Source: CAMAVH01 sp046297835 (GTDB lineage Bacteria; Pseudomonadota; Alphaproteobacteria; SMXQ01). From it: a stretch of DNA of 64,000 nucleotides. Made by a program: the position numbers and the translations under genes. This document shows, piece by piece, positions 30,170 through 39,834 of the stretch (positions are counted from its first letter, which is position 1; each line of letters opens with the position of its first letter). The stretch spans positions 310,001 through 374,000 of the forward strand of contig JBKBHI010000003.1 of assembly GCA_046297835.1 (NCBI GenBank), written 5' to 3'. Under the pieces are notes generated by a model, which saw only the letters and a list, made by a program, of their open reading frames with translations, searched no databases and had not been told where the DNA came from.

Positions 30170-31282
30170 TCAGTCTCCATCGAGCGCGTTGAAGCCCACC
30201 GGCACGCCGAGCGCCGGCGCCAGCCGTTGCGCCAGCAGCGACTTCAGCGCTTTGACCTCGCGCGCCAGCTTGTCGAACTGCGGCCGAGTCTTGGCGTCGG
30301 CGACGCCGGCTTCGAGCGTGCCGGGAATGCCTTCGGCCGTGGCCAGCGTTTGGGCGAAGGCGCGCGTCAGCAACTCGTCCAACTCGCCTTCGCCGGCGAT
30401 AATCTTGAGAAAAGCCGACGGGCTTTCACCGCCCGCCGCGCCGGCATAGAGATCCTGCGCCGCCCGCAGATTGAGCCGGATGTTCGCCAGCGAGCGGCCG
30501 CTGCGCCAGGCTTCCGCCAGACGCGGACGCGCCGCCTGGATCGATGCGCCGAGCGGCCGCGCCAGTTTATGGTCGGCGACCAGTTCGACGGCGGCGTAGA
30601 GCGACTTGAACAGCTCCAGCGTCGCTTCGCGGTGGCGCATGAAGCGGACATGCTCCGGCCCGGCCTTCTCGATGTCGCGCGCGTAGGCGTCCGGCCCCTC
30701 CGACCATTCGGCGTCCATCTCGCGCGCCATGGTCGCGAGATTAGCGGCGATGGCGCGGACCGCAGCGCAGGCTTTGTCGGCCTCCGGCGTCTTGGCCGCA
30801 AGCTTGGCCGCCGCGCCCTCGTCGTAGAGCAGACGTTCGAGCGCCGGGAAACCCTGCACCGCGACGCTGTCGGTCGCGATGGCGGCTTCGGTGATCTCGT
30901 CCGGCGCTTTCTTGGCAAGCAATTCGCCGAGCTGGCGGCCGACGCTGTTGCGCGGATCAGGCCAGAAGAAGATGCGCGAGCCGCGCGAGAAGAACTCCAC
31001 CGGCCCGAAGCGCACGTGCTGAATGCCCTCCCAGCCGTCGAGCGCCGTCACGAACGCCGCTTGCAAGGCTTTCACGCTTGCCGCGTCGCGCGCGGCGCAG
31101 GCGTTCTCCGCCGCCGGCGGCAACCCGGCCGCGGCTGCCGCGAAAGCGTCGATTCGCGGCAGCACATGCCCGGCGATCACCGATTTGTTGAGCGCGAGAT
31201 AATCCTCGTCGGTCGCCGCGGCGTGCGCGGGCGCGGCGGTGAGCAGCAGCAGGATGGTCAGCGAGCGCGTGAAAATCGGCAT
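30170..31282 (-). CDS. Imelysin family periplasmic protein (second copy)
   Basis: 370 residues with a signal peptide ending PAHA. The helical imelysin (peptidase M75/EfeO-like) fold is supported by ENACAARDAASVKALQAAF, VRFGPVEFF and WPDPRNSVGRQL. The family motif GxHxxE is replaced by GFPALERLL here, so the histidine is missing, which suggests altered metal binding. The ATG at 31282 has GAGGTG ahead. It follows the di-heme protein gene after 22 bases and belongs to the same operon. Confidence 0.86.
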   Translation of the reverse strand: MPIFTRSLTILLLLTAAPAHAAATDEDYLALNKSVIAGHVLPRIDAFAAAAAGLPPAAENACAARDAASVKALQAAFVTALDGWEGIQHVRFGPVEFFSRGSRIFFWPDPRNSVGRQLGELLAKKAPDEITEAAIATDSVAVQGFPALERLLYDEGAAAKLAAKTPEADKACAAVRAIAANLATMAREMDAEWSEGPDAYARDIEKAGPEHVRFMRHREATLELFKSLYAAVELVADHKLARPLGASIQAARPRLAEAWRSGRSLANIRLNLRAAQDLYAGAAGGESPSAFLKIIAGEGELDELLTRAFAQTLATAEGIPGTLEAGVADAKTRPQFDKLAREVKALKSLLAQRLAPALGVPVGFNALDGD

Positions 31283-31304
31283 GGCGCACCTCATGAACAG
31301 CGGC

Positions 31305-32858
31305 TTACAGGGAATTGAGGAAAGCGAGCAGCGCCGCGCGCTCCGCCTTGCTCATGCGCGTAACGCGGTTTTTCGCCGGCTCGGCCTCGTCGCCATGCCA
31401 GAGGATCGCCTCCAGCAGGTTGCGCGCGCGCCCGTCATGCAGAAATTGCGTGTGGCCGCTGACGGTTTCGGTGAGGCCGATGCCCCACAGCGGCGGCGTG
31501 CGCCATTCGCGCCCGGAGGCCTCGCCTTCGGGACGATGGTCGGCCAGCCCCTCGCCCATGTCGTGCAGCAGCAGATCGGTATAGGGCCAGATGAGCTGGC
31601 CCGACTGCTCGGGCTGGCCCTCGATGTCGCGCGTGACGTATTTCGGCCGATGGCAGGCGGCGCAGCCCGACTCGTAGAACAGCTTCTTGCCGGCCAGCAC
31701 CTGCTTGTCGCCCACCTTGCGCCGCGCCGGCACGCCGAGATTGCGCGAATAGAAGACGACGAGGTCCATCATCTGCGCCGTCACCTCGACCTTCTCGTCG
31801 TCGTCATCGCCGTTGGGCGCTTCGCGGCAGGCTTTCTGCGCCTCGGTGCATTCGCCGCCCGGCGTCGGCGACAGCGCGCTGGACAGGCCGATGTCGCCGA
31901 GGAAGGCATGCGCCACCTGCTGCTTCACCGTCGGCTCGCCGGCCTTCCAGCCCAAGCGGCCGAGCATCGGCTTTTGGAACTCGGCGCTCCACACGATATT
32001 GGGCTTGCCGGAAATGCCGTCGCCATTCTTGTCGTCGGGATCGGCGGCAGCGAGGATGTCCTTCTCGTCGATGGCTTCGAGCAGACCAACACCTATCATT
32101 TGTGGCGTCACGCGCGGCGACAGCATGACGTCGGCGGCCATCGGACCGTAAGCCAGTTCGGCGACCGAGTAGCTTGGCTTGCGCAGGCTGACGATCTCGC
32201 CGTCAGCCAGCTTCACCGGAACCTCCTCGTAGCCGATGACCATCTGGCCTTCCGGCTCGTGGCCCTGCACGGCGAAATTCTGCAACTGCGAGCCGTAGAC
32301 CGGATCGGGGATGACGGTCGCGCGATGCGTCGCCAGGGCTTCGCGCTCCGCAGCGGTCTTGGGCGGCACGCTCAGGCGCAGGAACATCGAGACCGCCGTC
32401 TCGCCCGCCGTCGGCGGCGCGCCGCGCCCGTCCTTCAGATGACAGCCCTGGCAGGAGCGCGAATTGAACAGCGGCCCCAGCCCGTCCGACGAATTGGTCG
32501 AACTCGGCGACGAGACCCAGAGCTTGCGGAAGATGCCGTCGCCGACTTTGAATTCGAGCTGGCGCTCGAAGCTCATGTTGCCCGACGGATGCGAGAAAAT
32601 GCTGAGGTTGACCGGCTTGCGCACGGTCGCGCCGCCGCCCTGGTTGGCTTCGTAGGGTTCGGCTTTGGCGAAGTTCTTGGCCGGCGCGACGATGCGCGCG
32701 AGCCGGTCGAGCGGATCCTCGCCAGCGGCAGGCTGTTGGGCGAACGCGCCAGATGCGAAAGCGGTGGAAGCGAAAGACGAAAGAGCGAAGGCCGCGATCG
32801 CGGCCCTCGCCCTTCCCTTAAAACTCCCCCGTCCGGCTTGGGCTCCGGTGGGGCTCAT
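31305..32858 (-). CDS. Di-heme oxidoreductase family protein
   Basis: 517 residues from the ATG with AGAGG five bases before it; a GTG at 32864 would add two residues. A signal peptide ends near AFAQQ. Two haem sites are visible, SCQGCHLKDG (about residue 138) and GCAACHRPKY (about 395), with GTLAAPL-like and TPPLWGIGL segments near the C-terminus. This is the DUF1111/thiol oxidoreductase family of periplasmic c-type cytochromes. Between two imelysin genes, a redox role in periplasmic iron handling is likely but unproven. Confidence 0.9.
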   Translation of the reverse strand: MSPTGAQAGRGSFKGRARAAIAAFALSSFASTAFASGAFAQQPAAGEDPLDRLARIVAPAKNFAKAEPYEANQGGGATVRKPVNLSIFSHPSGNMSFERQLEFKVGDGIFRKLWVSSPSSTNSSDGLGPLFNSRSCQGCHLKDGRGAPPTAGETAVSMFLRLSVPPKTAAEREALATHRATVIPDPVYGSQLQNFAVQGHEPEGQMVIGYEEVPVKLADGEIVSLRKPSYSVAELAYGPMAADVMLSPRVTPQMIGVGLLEAIDEKDILAAADPDDKNGDGISGKPNIVWSAEFQKPMLGRLGWKAGEPTVKQQVAHAFLGDIGLSSALSPTPGGECTEAQKACREAPNGDDDDEKVEVTAQMMDLVVFYSRNLGVPARRKVGDKQVLAGKKLFYESGCAACHRPKYVTRDIEGQPEQSGQLIWPYTDLLLHDMGEGLADHRPEGEASGREWRTPPLWGIGLTETVSGHTQFLHDGRARNLLEAILWHGDEAEPAKNRVTRMSKAERAALLAFLNSL

Positions 32859-32867
32859 CGGCACCTC

Positions 32868-34163
32868 TTACTTCTGGAAGACCTTATCGGGGCTGTCCAG
32901 GCTGTCGGAGCCCTCGAACTCGATGGCGTCCAGCTTGAGCGAAGCGACGACGCGCTCGATGGCGCGGGTCTGCTCGGTCAGGCCGTCGACGAACGCCTGC
33001 ACCACGGCGTTCCCTTCCGGGTTGTTGTCGCCGATCATCTGGTCATAGGCTTCGACCGTCTCGGCACGCTGCTTGAGGGCCGCGGCCTTCTCGACGGCGG
33101 CGGCCATCTTGGCGGTCAGCTCCTGCGCCGCAGTGGCGTCGGCCTTCATCGCGAGGCTTTCCAGGCTCGGCCCCTTCACGACGCGGCCATCGACGCGAGT
33201 GTAGCTGCCGGTCCAGACGTTGCGCATGCCGATCACGTCGTAATAGTGCGAGTTGTGCGTGTTGTCGGAGAAGCAATCGTGCTCCTCCTCCGGATCGTGC
33301 AGCATCAGGCCGAGCTTGGTGCGCTCGCCGGCCAGCTCGCCGTAGGACAGGCTGCCGAGACCGGTCAGCATGGCCGAGATGGCGGCGTCCGGCTCGCCTT
33401 CGGTCAGGCTGGTGCGGGCTTCGCCATCGGCGGCCCACTGCTTGACCATCCAGGCGAGATCGTCGATCAGCAACTGGGTCGCGACCTTGAGATATTCGCC
33501 GCGGCGGTCGCAATTGCCGTTGGTGCAGGCCGAGCCCTTGGCATAGTCGGTCCACGGACGGTTGCCGGCGCCCTTGTCGGTGCCGTTGAGGTCCTGGCCC
33601 CACAGCAGGAATTCGATGGCGTGATAGCCGGTGGCGACGTTCGATTCGACGCCGCCGACTTCCTGCAGGCTGCGCAGCGTGCGCCAGGTGATCTTGTCGG
33701 CGCTGATCGTCTTGCCGGCGTGGACGACCTTGCCGTTGGCGATGACGTTGGCGGTATAAAGCGGATTCTCGTCCGAGTCCGTGCCGTAGGACGCGTCGAC
33801 ATAGTCGATCAGGCCCTCGTCGAGCGGCCAGGCGTTCACCTTGCCCTCCCAATCGTCGACGATCGGATTGCCGAAGCGGAAAGCCTCCGACTGCTGATAG
33901 GGCACGCGCGCGTCGATCCAGGCCTTGCGCGCCGCCTGCATCGTCTGCTCGCTCGGCTTGGCGATCAGCGCCGTCACCGCCGATTGCAGCTTGCGCGCGG
34001 TGGAAAGCGAATCGGCATAGGTCGCCTGGGCGATATTGGCGTAGGTGTCGATGACGGCTTTCTTATCGGCGTCGGACTGGGCGAAAGCCGGCGCCGCGAG
34101 CATCGCGACCGCCAGGACGCCGCCCGTCAGGCCGGCGCGAAGGTTGGGAAAGCGCATCGTCAT
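32868..34163 (-). CDS. Imelysin family periplasmic iron-regulated protein (first copy)
   Basis: 431 residues with a signal peptide ending APAFAQ. It is a canonical imelysin: WIDARVPYQQSEAFRFGNP, a WPLDEGLIDYV block, then the full GxHxxE motif in TGYHAIEFLLWGQD, and an EEEHDCFSDNTHNSHYYD segment that could bind metal. The family includes IrpA and EfeO-type proteins and is normally made under iron limitation. It is the first gene of the operon with the di-heme, second imelysin and DUF1513 genes. A Fur-like palindrome stands about 95 bases upstream. ATG at 34163 or 34157 are both possible. Confidence 0.93.
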   Translation of the reverse strand: MTMRFPNLRAGLTGGVLAVAMLAAPAFAQSDADKKAVIDTYANIAQATYADSLSTARKLQSAVTALIAKPSEQTMQAARKAWIDARVPYQQSEAFRFGNPIVDDWEGKVNAWPLDEGLIDYVDASYGTDSDENPLYTANVIANGKVVHAGKTISADKITWRTLRSLQEVGGVESNVATGYHAIEFLLWGQDLNGTDKGAGNRPWTDYAKGSACTNGNCDRRGEYLKVATQLLIDDLAWMVKQWAADGEARTSLTEGEPDAAISAMLTGLGSLSYGELAGERTKLGLMLHDPEEEHDCFSDNTHNSHYYDVIGMRNVWTGSYTRVDGRVVKGPSLESLAMKADATAAQELTAKMAAAVEKAAALKQRAETVEAYDQMIGDNNPEGNAVVQAFVDGLTEQTRAIERVVASLKLDAIEFEGSDSLDSPDKVFQK

Positions 34164-34258
34164 ATCCCTAAATCTCCTACTTCTGATGTTCGTTCGATTT
34201 TCGTGAGCGCGGCGACGCCGAGGGAACCGGCGAAGGACGGGGCCAACCTAGTGCCGAT

Positions 34259-34277
34259 GAGAATGATTGTCATCTGC
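34259..34277. promoter_or_regulatory. Fur-type iron box upstream of the imelysin operon
   Basis: GAGAATGATTGTCATCTGC matches 13 of 19 positions of the Fur consensus by eye, with a strong core AATGATTGTCATC. It lies 95-115 bases before the first imelysin gene, on the promoter side. Repression under iron plenty is the natural reading. Confidence 0.65.
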
Positions 34278-34399
34278 ATGATTTTGGTATGGCAGCGAGA
34301 GGAAAGCGCTATGGCCTGAACCTCGCCAGTCACGAATAAGACGAACGAGCGAAGCGAAAGCCGCAGAGAAATTTGCGCGGCTCGCCCGCGCGCATCGCG

Positions 34400-35164
34400 T
34401 TATCGCACGATGAATTCGAGCGGCAGGGTAAAGCTGTATTGCGGCCCGGCGATCTCGTCCGGCAGCGGCGGCAGCGGATCGACGCGCTGCATCAGCTTGG
34501 GAATGTCGGCGTCGAACACGGCGACGCCGGTCGGCTTCGTGATGGAATAGCCTAGCAGCTTGCCCTCGCGGTCGATCGTCATCTCGACCAAGGCGACGAC
34601 CTTCTGCACGCGTCGATAGCTGCTGTTGGGCAGCCGGTGGTGGCGCTTGATGTGCGAAACGAGCATGTCGATATAGCGCGGCGGCGGGCCGGCGCGGCCG
34701 GCCGGCGCGGCGAGCGCGAGCTGGTTGGCCTGCGGCACGGGCAGCGGCGGCGCGGGCGGCGCGACGGTCTGGGCTGGCGGAGCCGGCGGCGCGGGCGGCG
34801 CCTCGACCGGCGGCGTCTTGACCGGCACCGGCTTGGGATCTGGGCGGCGCTGCGGTTTGGGCGGCGGCGGGGGCGGTTCGGGCGGCGCGGTTTCGGCGAC
34901 GCTCTCGATGATGGGCGGCGGCTCCTCGACCACTTCCGGCTCGGGCAGCGGCGGCGGGGGCGGCGGCGGTGCGGTATTGACCACATCCGGCGCCAAGGTC
35001 GGCATCAGCATGACCTCGACGGCGAGCGACGGCGCGTCCGCATCCGCCGGCAAGGACGGCGCGGAATTGGCGAACTGGACGAGAAAGCCGACGACCACCG
35101 CGGCGTGCAGACACACCGAGGCCGGCATGGCCCAGTTGCGCTTGAGCGCGCCGCCGAGGCTCAT
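34400..35164 (-). CDS. tonB: Energy transducer TonB
   Basis: 254 residues. One N-terminal membrane anchor (about 15-35), a long proline-rich periplasmic spacer (about 65-145, including PPPPPPPL and EPPPPPPKP), and a C-terminal TonB domain with LVSHIKRHHRLP, VALVEMTIDREGKLLGYSI and the FTLPLEFIVR end. It couples the proton gradient to outer-membrane receptors. Its ATG overlaps the exbD stop (ATGA), so exbB-exbD-tonB form one transcript. Both TonB-dependent receptors in the window are likely clients. Confidence 0.93.
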   Translation of the reverse strand: MSLGGALKRNWAMPASVCLHAAVVVGFLVQFANSAPSLPADADAPSLAVEVMLMPTLAPDVVNTAPPPPPPPLPEPEVVEEPPPIIESVAETAPPEPPPPPPKPQRRPDPKPVPVKTPPVEAPPAPPAPPAQTVAPPAPPLPVPQANQLALAAPAGRAGPPPRYIDMLVSHIKRHHRLPNSSYRRVQKVVALVEMTIDREGKLLGYSITKPTGVAVFDADIPKLMQRVDPLPPLPDEIAGPQYSFTLPLEFIVR

Positions 35165-35726
35165 GGCGTCACGCCGGCCGGACCGCTCGCGGGACCGCCG
35201 AAACCGCCGCCGCGACGGCCATGCTCGGGGCGGCCCTCGCCGCCGCGCCGCTGACCCGGCCCTTGCGGCGCGAGGCCGCGCGTGGCGTCGCCGGCTTCGG
35301 CGATAAGCGAGACTTTGGGAAAACCGGCCTGGCCGATCTTGCCGAGCAGCGCCATGACCGAGCCGTAGTCGATGGCCTTGTCGCCGCGCACGTAGATCGG
35401 CGCGTCGGCATCCTCTTTGCGCAACTCGCCGAGGCGCGCGATCAGCATGTCCTCGGCGATCTCGTTGTCGCCGATGAAGAACTTGCCGTCCTTATCGACG
35501 CTGACGACGAGCGGCTCGCGCGTCTTCTCGACTTTGGCGGCGTCGGTCTTGGGCAGATCGAGCGGCACGCCGACCATCATCAGGGGCGCCGCCACCATGA
35601 AGATGATGAGCAGCACGAGCATGACATCGACCAGCGGCGTCACGTTGATCTCGGACATCGGCCGATAGCCGCCGAAGTCCTCGTCGCCATCGCCGAAGCT
35701 CGGCCCTTGCAGACCGCCGACGGCCA

Positions 35727-35727
<1 letters not shown>
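35161..35727 (-). CDS. exbD: Biopolymer transport protein ExbD
   Basis: 188 residues. The membrane helix with the proton-carrying aspartate is in NVTPLVDVMLVLLIIFMV, followed by the periplasmic domain with VSVDKDGKFFIGDNEI and PIYVRGDKAIDYGSVMALLGKIGQAGF. ExbD is normally about 140 residues; here about 40 extra residues rich in Gly, Arg and Pro (QRRGGEGRPEHGRRGGGFGG) follow the fold. It overlaps exbB by one base and tonB by four. Confidence 0.92.
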
Positions 35728-36434
<707 letters not shown>

Positions 36435-36728
36435 TACGCGCACTCCCCGACTGGCGGCCGGGCCGCCGCGCGGCGGGCCGACCGATGCTGAGCTAAAATT
36501 CCTGGCTGGCGGCGCGCCCGGGGATGCCAGCATCCGGGGCGCGAACGATTCGCCAAGCGTCTAAGGCCGGAGGCAAGGGGGCCACCGACTGTCAGGCTTG
36601 GAGTAAGCCTATTGCGACCTACTCGCAATTTCATTTGGGCTATCGCAGCTAGACCGGAATCCGCTGGCTTGCTGAGTTTTGATTTCATGGCTCGGCGGCG
36701 GGGCGGCCGAAGCCGGCCCCGCCATCCC
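36435..36728 (-). other. Intergenic region between DUF4198 gene and exbB
   Basis: About 294 bases without a gene. Just after the DUF4198 stop a GC-rich hairpin (GGCGGGG / CCCCGCC, 36697-36723) has no T-run. Further on lies the palindrome at 36611-36629, probably part of an exbB promoter. Whether the riboswitch transcript reads through to exbB cannot be settled by eye. Confidence 0.6.
36611..36629. promoter_or_regulatory. Perfect palindrome ATTGCGA-N5-TCGCAAT upstream of exbB
   Basis: Two perfect 7-bp arms around CCTAC, about 180 bases before exbB. The layout resembles Fur-family 7-1-7 sites with TGCGA ends found in alphaproteobacteria, so metal control of the ExbBD-TonB motor is plausible. 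The centre does not match Fur well. Confidence 0.5.
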
Positions 36729-37466
36729 TTATTTGCCACCCACTGCGAAGGTAAGCGTGGCGTTGTAATAGGTGCCATCAATCTCAGGATTACCGGCCTT
36801 TTCTAAAAAATAGTCGGCGGCGACACCGGCGAAGGCGGCCTTTGGCACGGTAATCGTCACTTCACCCTTGGCATTGGATTTCATACGGCTTTTGCCATGT
36901 TCGCCGCTTAGGAAGTTTTCGTTAAAGCTGACGCCCGCTTGGGGTTGGCCATTGACCAGGACACGGAAGCTTAATTTAGTCCCCGGTTTGACTCGCGCGG
37001 GATCGCTCAAAGGAATGAGTTCGAGTCCCTGACCAAGGACGCGCGCGAAATCGGCGTCGGGACGCGCATAGAACTTGCTGAGCTTGAAGGAATCTCCCGC
37101 CTCGATCGCGTCTGGCACAGTCGAGCGCCCTTCACGCAACCAACCGCGTTCGCGCGATTTGGCCCAGATTCCGTTATCGAACACCACCATCAATGAGGCC
37201 GGCTGCGCTACAACGGCAAGACTTGCGGATTTATCTCCGCGCTTGATAGTCACATCGACAGGCTTACCATCGGTCGCGTAAGCCAAGGCTTGCTTTACTC
37301 GCGCTGGGTCATACGGATCGACCTTCGCGGCGTCGCCGTCGCCATATAGAACGTCGTAGCCATCGCCTTGCGGCGCGATCCACATGCCATGCGCCATCGC
37401 TTGGCTCGAGACCATAAGCACGCCTATCGCGAAAGCGGCCACGATCACATTTTTCAAGTTCTTCAT
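36729..37466 (-). CDS. DUF4198 family periplasmic protein, nickel/cobalt-uptake associated
   Basis: 245 residues with a signal peptide ending SQAMA, then HGMWIAPQGDGYDVLYGDGD, where His and Trp follow the cleavage site as in DUF4198. The rest is strand-rich: an IG-like region with GTKLSFRVLVNGQPQAGVSF and a final TYYNATLTFAVGGK. From memory, this family has been linked to nickel and cobalt uptake. AGGAG precedes the ATG. It starts 26 bases after the riboswitch-controlled receptor, so it is probably its partner. Its third-codon GC looks lower than that of neighbours, hinting at separate origin. The exact role is inferred. Confidence 0.78.
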   Translation of the reverse strand: MKNLKNVIVAAFAIGVLMVSSQAMAHGMWIAPQGDGYDVLYGDGDAAKVDPYDPARVKQALAYATDGKPVDVTIKRGDKSASLAVVAQPASLMVVFDNGIWAKSRERGWLREGRSTVPDAIEAGDSFKLSKFYARPDADFARVLGQGLELIPLSDPARVKPGTKLSFRVLVNGQPQAGVSFNENFLSGEHGKSRMKSNAKGEVTITVPKAAFAGVAADYFLEKAGNPEIDGTYYNATLTFAVGGK

Positions 37467-37492
37467 CGGATATCTCCTTTTTCAGCGAACGA

Positions 37493-39640
37493 TCAGAAGC
37501 TTTTAGTCAGAGAGACGAGCGCGGTAAGCGGCGCGCCGGCGACGATGCGAGTCGCGCCGAAGCCGCGTTCGTAATATTCGCGGTCGAACAGGTTGTAGAC
37601 GTTGAGATTGACCTTGGTGTCCGGCGTCAGCCGGTAATAGGCCAACGCGTCGGCCTTGAAGTAGCCCGGCAACATCGTGCCGCTGCCCGTGCTGTCCGCC
37701 GCGCGGTCGCCGACAAGGGAAACGCCGCCGCCGATGCCGAAGCCGGCCAACGGACCGTCCATGAACTCGTAGACGCTGAGCAGGCTCAAGCTGTGCTGCG
37801 ACACGTTGGCGAACGGCGCGCCGACGCGGATCGTGTTGTCCTTTGTCACTTCGGCGTCGATGTAAGCGTAGCCGCCGATCACGCGCCATTCCGGCGTGAC
37901 GTTGCCGGCGACGTTGACGTCGAACCCCTGGCTGCGCACTTCGCCGGCCGCGATGCTGAATCCGGGATTGGCCGGATCAGAGGTGATGACGTTTTCCTTC
38001 ACGATATGAAAGGCCGCCGCCGTCACGCTCATGCGGTCGCCGAACAGGTCGAACTTGACGCCGGCCTCGTAACCGATGCCGCGCTCGGGATCGAACGGCT
38101 TGCCGCCCGTGCCGGAGACGAATCCGGTATCGGCGTCGAGGTTCGGCCGGAACGATTCGGCGACGCTGGCAAACAGCGAGATGTCCGGGGTCAGCTCGTA
38201 AACGACGCCAGCACGCGGCGTGACGCCGTGCTGATACTGGTCGATCTGCGTGCCGTTGCTGCGCTGCTGCATCGTCTGGTCGTACCAGTCGATGCGAACG
38301 CCCGCCTGCACCTTCAATCGCGGCGTGATCTCGATCTGGTCCTGAACATAAAGACCATAGACGTCCGTCTGGTCTTTCAGGCTGGAGAAGCGGTCGATCG
38401 TCGGCTTCGCCTGGCCGTAAACGGGATTGAGGATGTCGATGCTGTAGGGATTGGTGCCCGGCGTGGAACGGTTGAGGATTTCCCGCGCTTGGAAATACTC
38501 ATATTCCGTGCCGAACAACACCGTGTGGCGCATGCCGCCGAGATCGAGCTTGCCGACGGCTTCGATCTGCGTGGTGACGCTTTCCCAGCCGTAATCGCGA
38601 AGCTGATGCGTGCGCGTCAGCGTGCGGTTGTCGGCCTGCAAAGTCCCCGGCTCGGCGGTCCAGCCTTCAAGGCTCGCAGTTTTGCCTTGAAGGCCGAGGC
38701 GCAGCGTCCAAGCGCTCGAGACGTCGTGTTCCAAGCGGACGTTGCCGAGATAGTTCTCGTTGCGGATCTCGCCGTCATTCGGCTCGCCGAGAAACCGGGA
38801 TGTCGGCAAGGCGCGCACCGCGCCCTGCACCGCGACCAGGCCGCGGTCGAAGACGCGCTCGTCCTTGACGAATTCCGCTTCGAAGATGACGCGCGTCTGA
38901 TCGTTCGGCTGCCAGGACACCACCGGCGAGAAGAAATCGCGCTGGCTGTGGACGTGATCGCGGAAGCTGTCGCGACCCTCGCTGGCGGCGTTCAAGCGTC
39001 CGAGCAGGCTGCCGCTTTCGCTCAAGCCGAGATTGGCGTCGAGCGTGGCGCGCGCCGCGTCGTAGCTACCGTAAGAGCCGGACAGCGTCAGGCTGTCCTC
39101 GCCCGTCGGCTGTTTGGTGACGATATTGTAGAAGCCGCCCGGATCGCTGCGGCCGTAGAGCGCGCCAGAAGGGCCCATCATGGTCTCGACGCGCTCGATG
39201 TTGGCGGCGTCGGAAGCCGCGTCGTAGCGCCGGCCGGCGGTGAAGCCGTTTTTCGCCGAATTGCGCGTCGGCAAGCCGCGCACGTTGACCTCATAAACGT
39301 TCAATCCGCCGAAATTGTTGCCCTTGGCGACACCGCCGACATATTCGAGCGCCTTTTCGACGTTGCTGCCCCCCGCATCCTCGATCACTTCGCGCGGCAC
39401 CACAGTGATCGTCTGCGGAATATCCTTGATATGCGTGTCGATCTTCGCGCCGCTCGTCGTGCGCGTCGCACGGTAGCCTTCGACAGGGCCGTCGCCGCGT
39501 TCGCGCAACGCTTCGCCCTCCGCCGAAACCGCCGGCAACAGCAAGGGCGCTTGCGGGGCGGCCTCTTGCCCCAAGACCTGCCCGGTCCAGCCGACCGCGC
39601 CGCTCATCGCCGCGGCAAGAATGATTCTGAAAGACGCCAT
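37493..39640 (-). CDS. TonB-dependent outer-membrane receptor under B12 riboswitch control
   Basis: 715 residues with a signal peptide ending VLGQE, a plug with DIPQTITVVPREVIED, VRGLPTRNSAKN and MMGPSGALYGRSDPGGFYN, and a barrel ending in the aromatic TKSF. By sequence it is a siderophore-type receptor (FhuA/FhuE class plug), longer than BtuB (about 600). Yet a full cobalamin riboswitch lies in its leader, and a DUF4198 gene follows. GAGGGG stands before the ATG. I infer cobalt, a cobalt chelate or a corrinoid as cargo; iron-siderophore import remains possible. Confidence 0.85.
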   Translation of the reverse strand: MASFRIILAAAMSGAVGWTGQVLGQEAAPQAPLLLPAVSAEGEALRERGDGPVEGYRATRTTSGAKIDTHIKDIPQTITVVPREVIEDAGGSNVEKALEYVGGVAKGNNFGGLNVYEVNVRGLPTRNSAKNGFTAGRRYDAASDAANIERVETMMGPSGALYGRSDPGGFYNIVTKQPTGEDSLTLSGSYGSYDAARATLDANLGLSESGSLLGRLNAASEGRDSFRDHVHSQRDFFSPVVSWQPNDQTRVIFEAEFVKDERVFDRGLVAVQGAVRALPTSRFLGEPNDGEIRNENYLGNVRLEHDVSSAWTLRLGLQGKTASLEGWTAEPGTLQADNRTLTRTHQLRDYGWESVTTQIEAVGKLDLGGMRHTVLFGTEYEYFQAREILNRSTPGTNPYSIDILNPVYGQAKPTIDRFSSLKDQTDVYGLYVQDQIEITPRLKVQAGVRIDWYDQTMQQRSNGTQIDQYQHGVTPRAGVVYELTPDISLFASVAESFRPNLDADTGFVSGTGGKPFDPERGIGYEAGVKFDLFGDRMSVTAAAFHIVKENVITSDPANPGFSIAAGEVRSQGFDVNVAGNVTPEWRVIGGYAYIDAEVTKDNTIRVGAPFANVSQHSLSLLSVYEFMDGPLAGFGIGGGVSLVGDRAADSTGSGTMLPGYFKADALAYYRLTPDTKVNLNVYNLFDREYYERGFGATRIVAGAPLTALVSLTKSF

Positions 39641-39834
39641 GCTATTCCCCTCGTGATGCGGCGCTTTCGTCGGACGCGGACAAGCGTTCTCGTTCGCTTG
39701 CGCGGCATTCGTCCGCGCAAGCGCCCCACTTCCCTCGCCCGGCTAGATGCGCCAGGTCGTCGCCTTCATGCTTGGGTTCGCCTCATGCGAGGCGGCCTCG
39801 CCGGACACCCCGCCCGGCGCGCATTGGCAACAGA
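39641..39834 (-). other. Leader between riboswitch and receptor start
   Basis: About 190 untranslated bases after the aptamer. A GCGAG/CTCGC hairpin near 39786-39800 may be part of the expression platform. No T-run is visible, so control may act on translation or through Rho. Confidence 0.5.

Noticed and set aside
29447..31318. 623-codon plus-strand frame
   Set aside because: Shadow of the DUF1513 and second imelysin genes.
31239..34319. 1026-codon plus-strand frame
   Set aside because: Antisense to the clear imelysin and di-heme genes; its Arg/Ala/Gly/His-rich product is typical of GC-rich shadow frames.
37493..39640. Naming the receptor btuB
   Set aside because: Length and plug motifs are siderophore-receptor-like; only the riboswitch points to B12, so no symbol is given.
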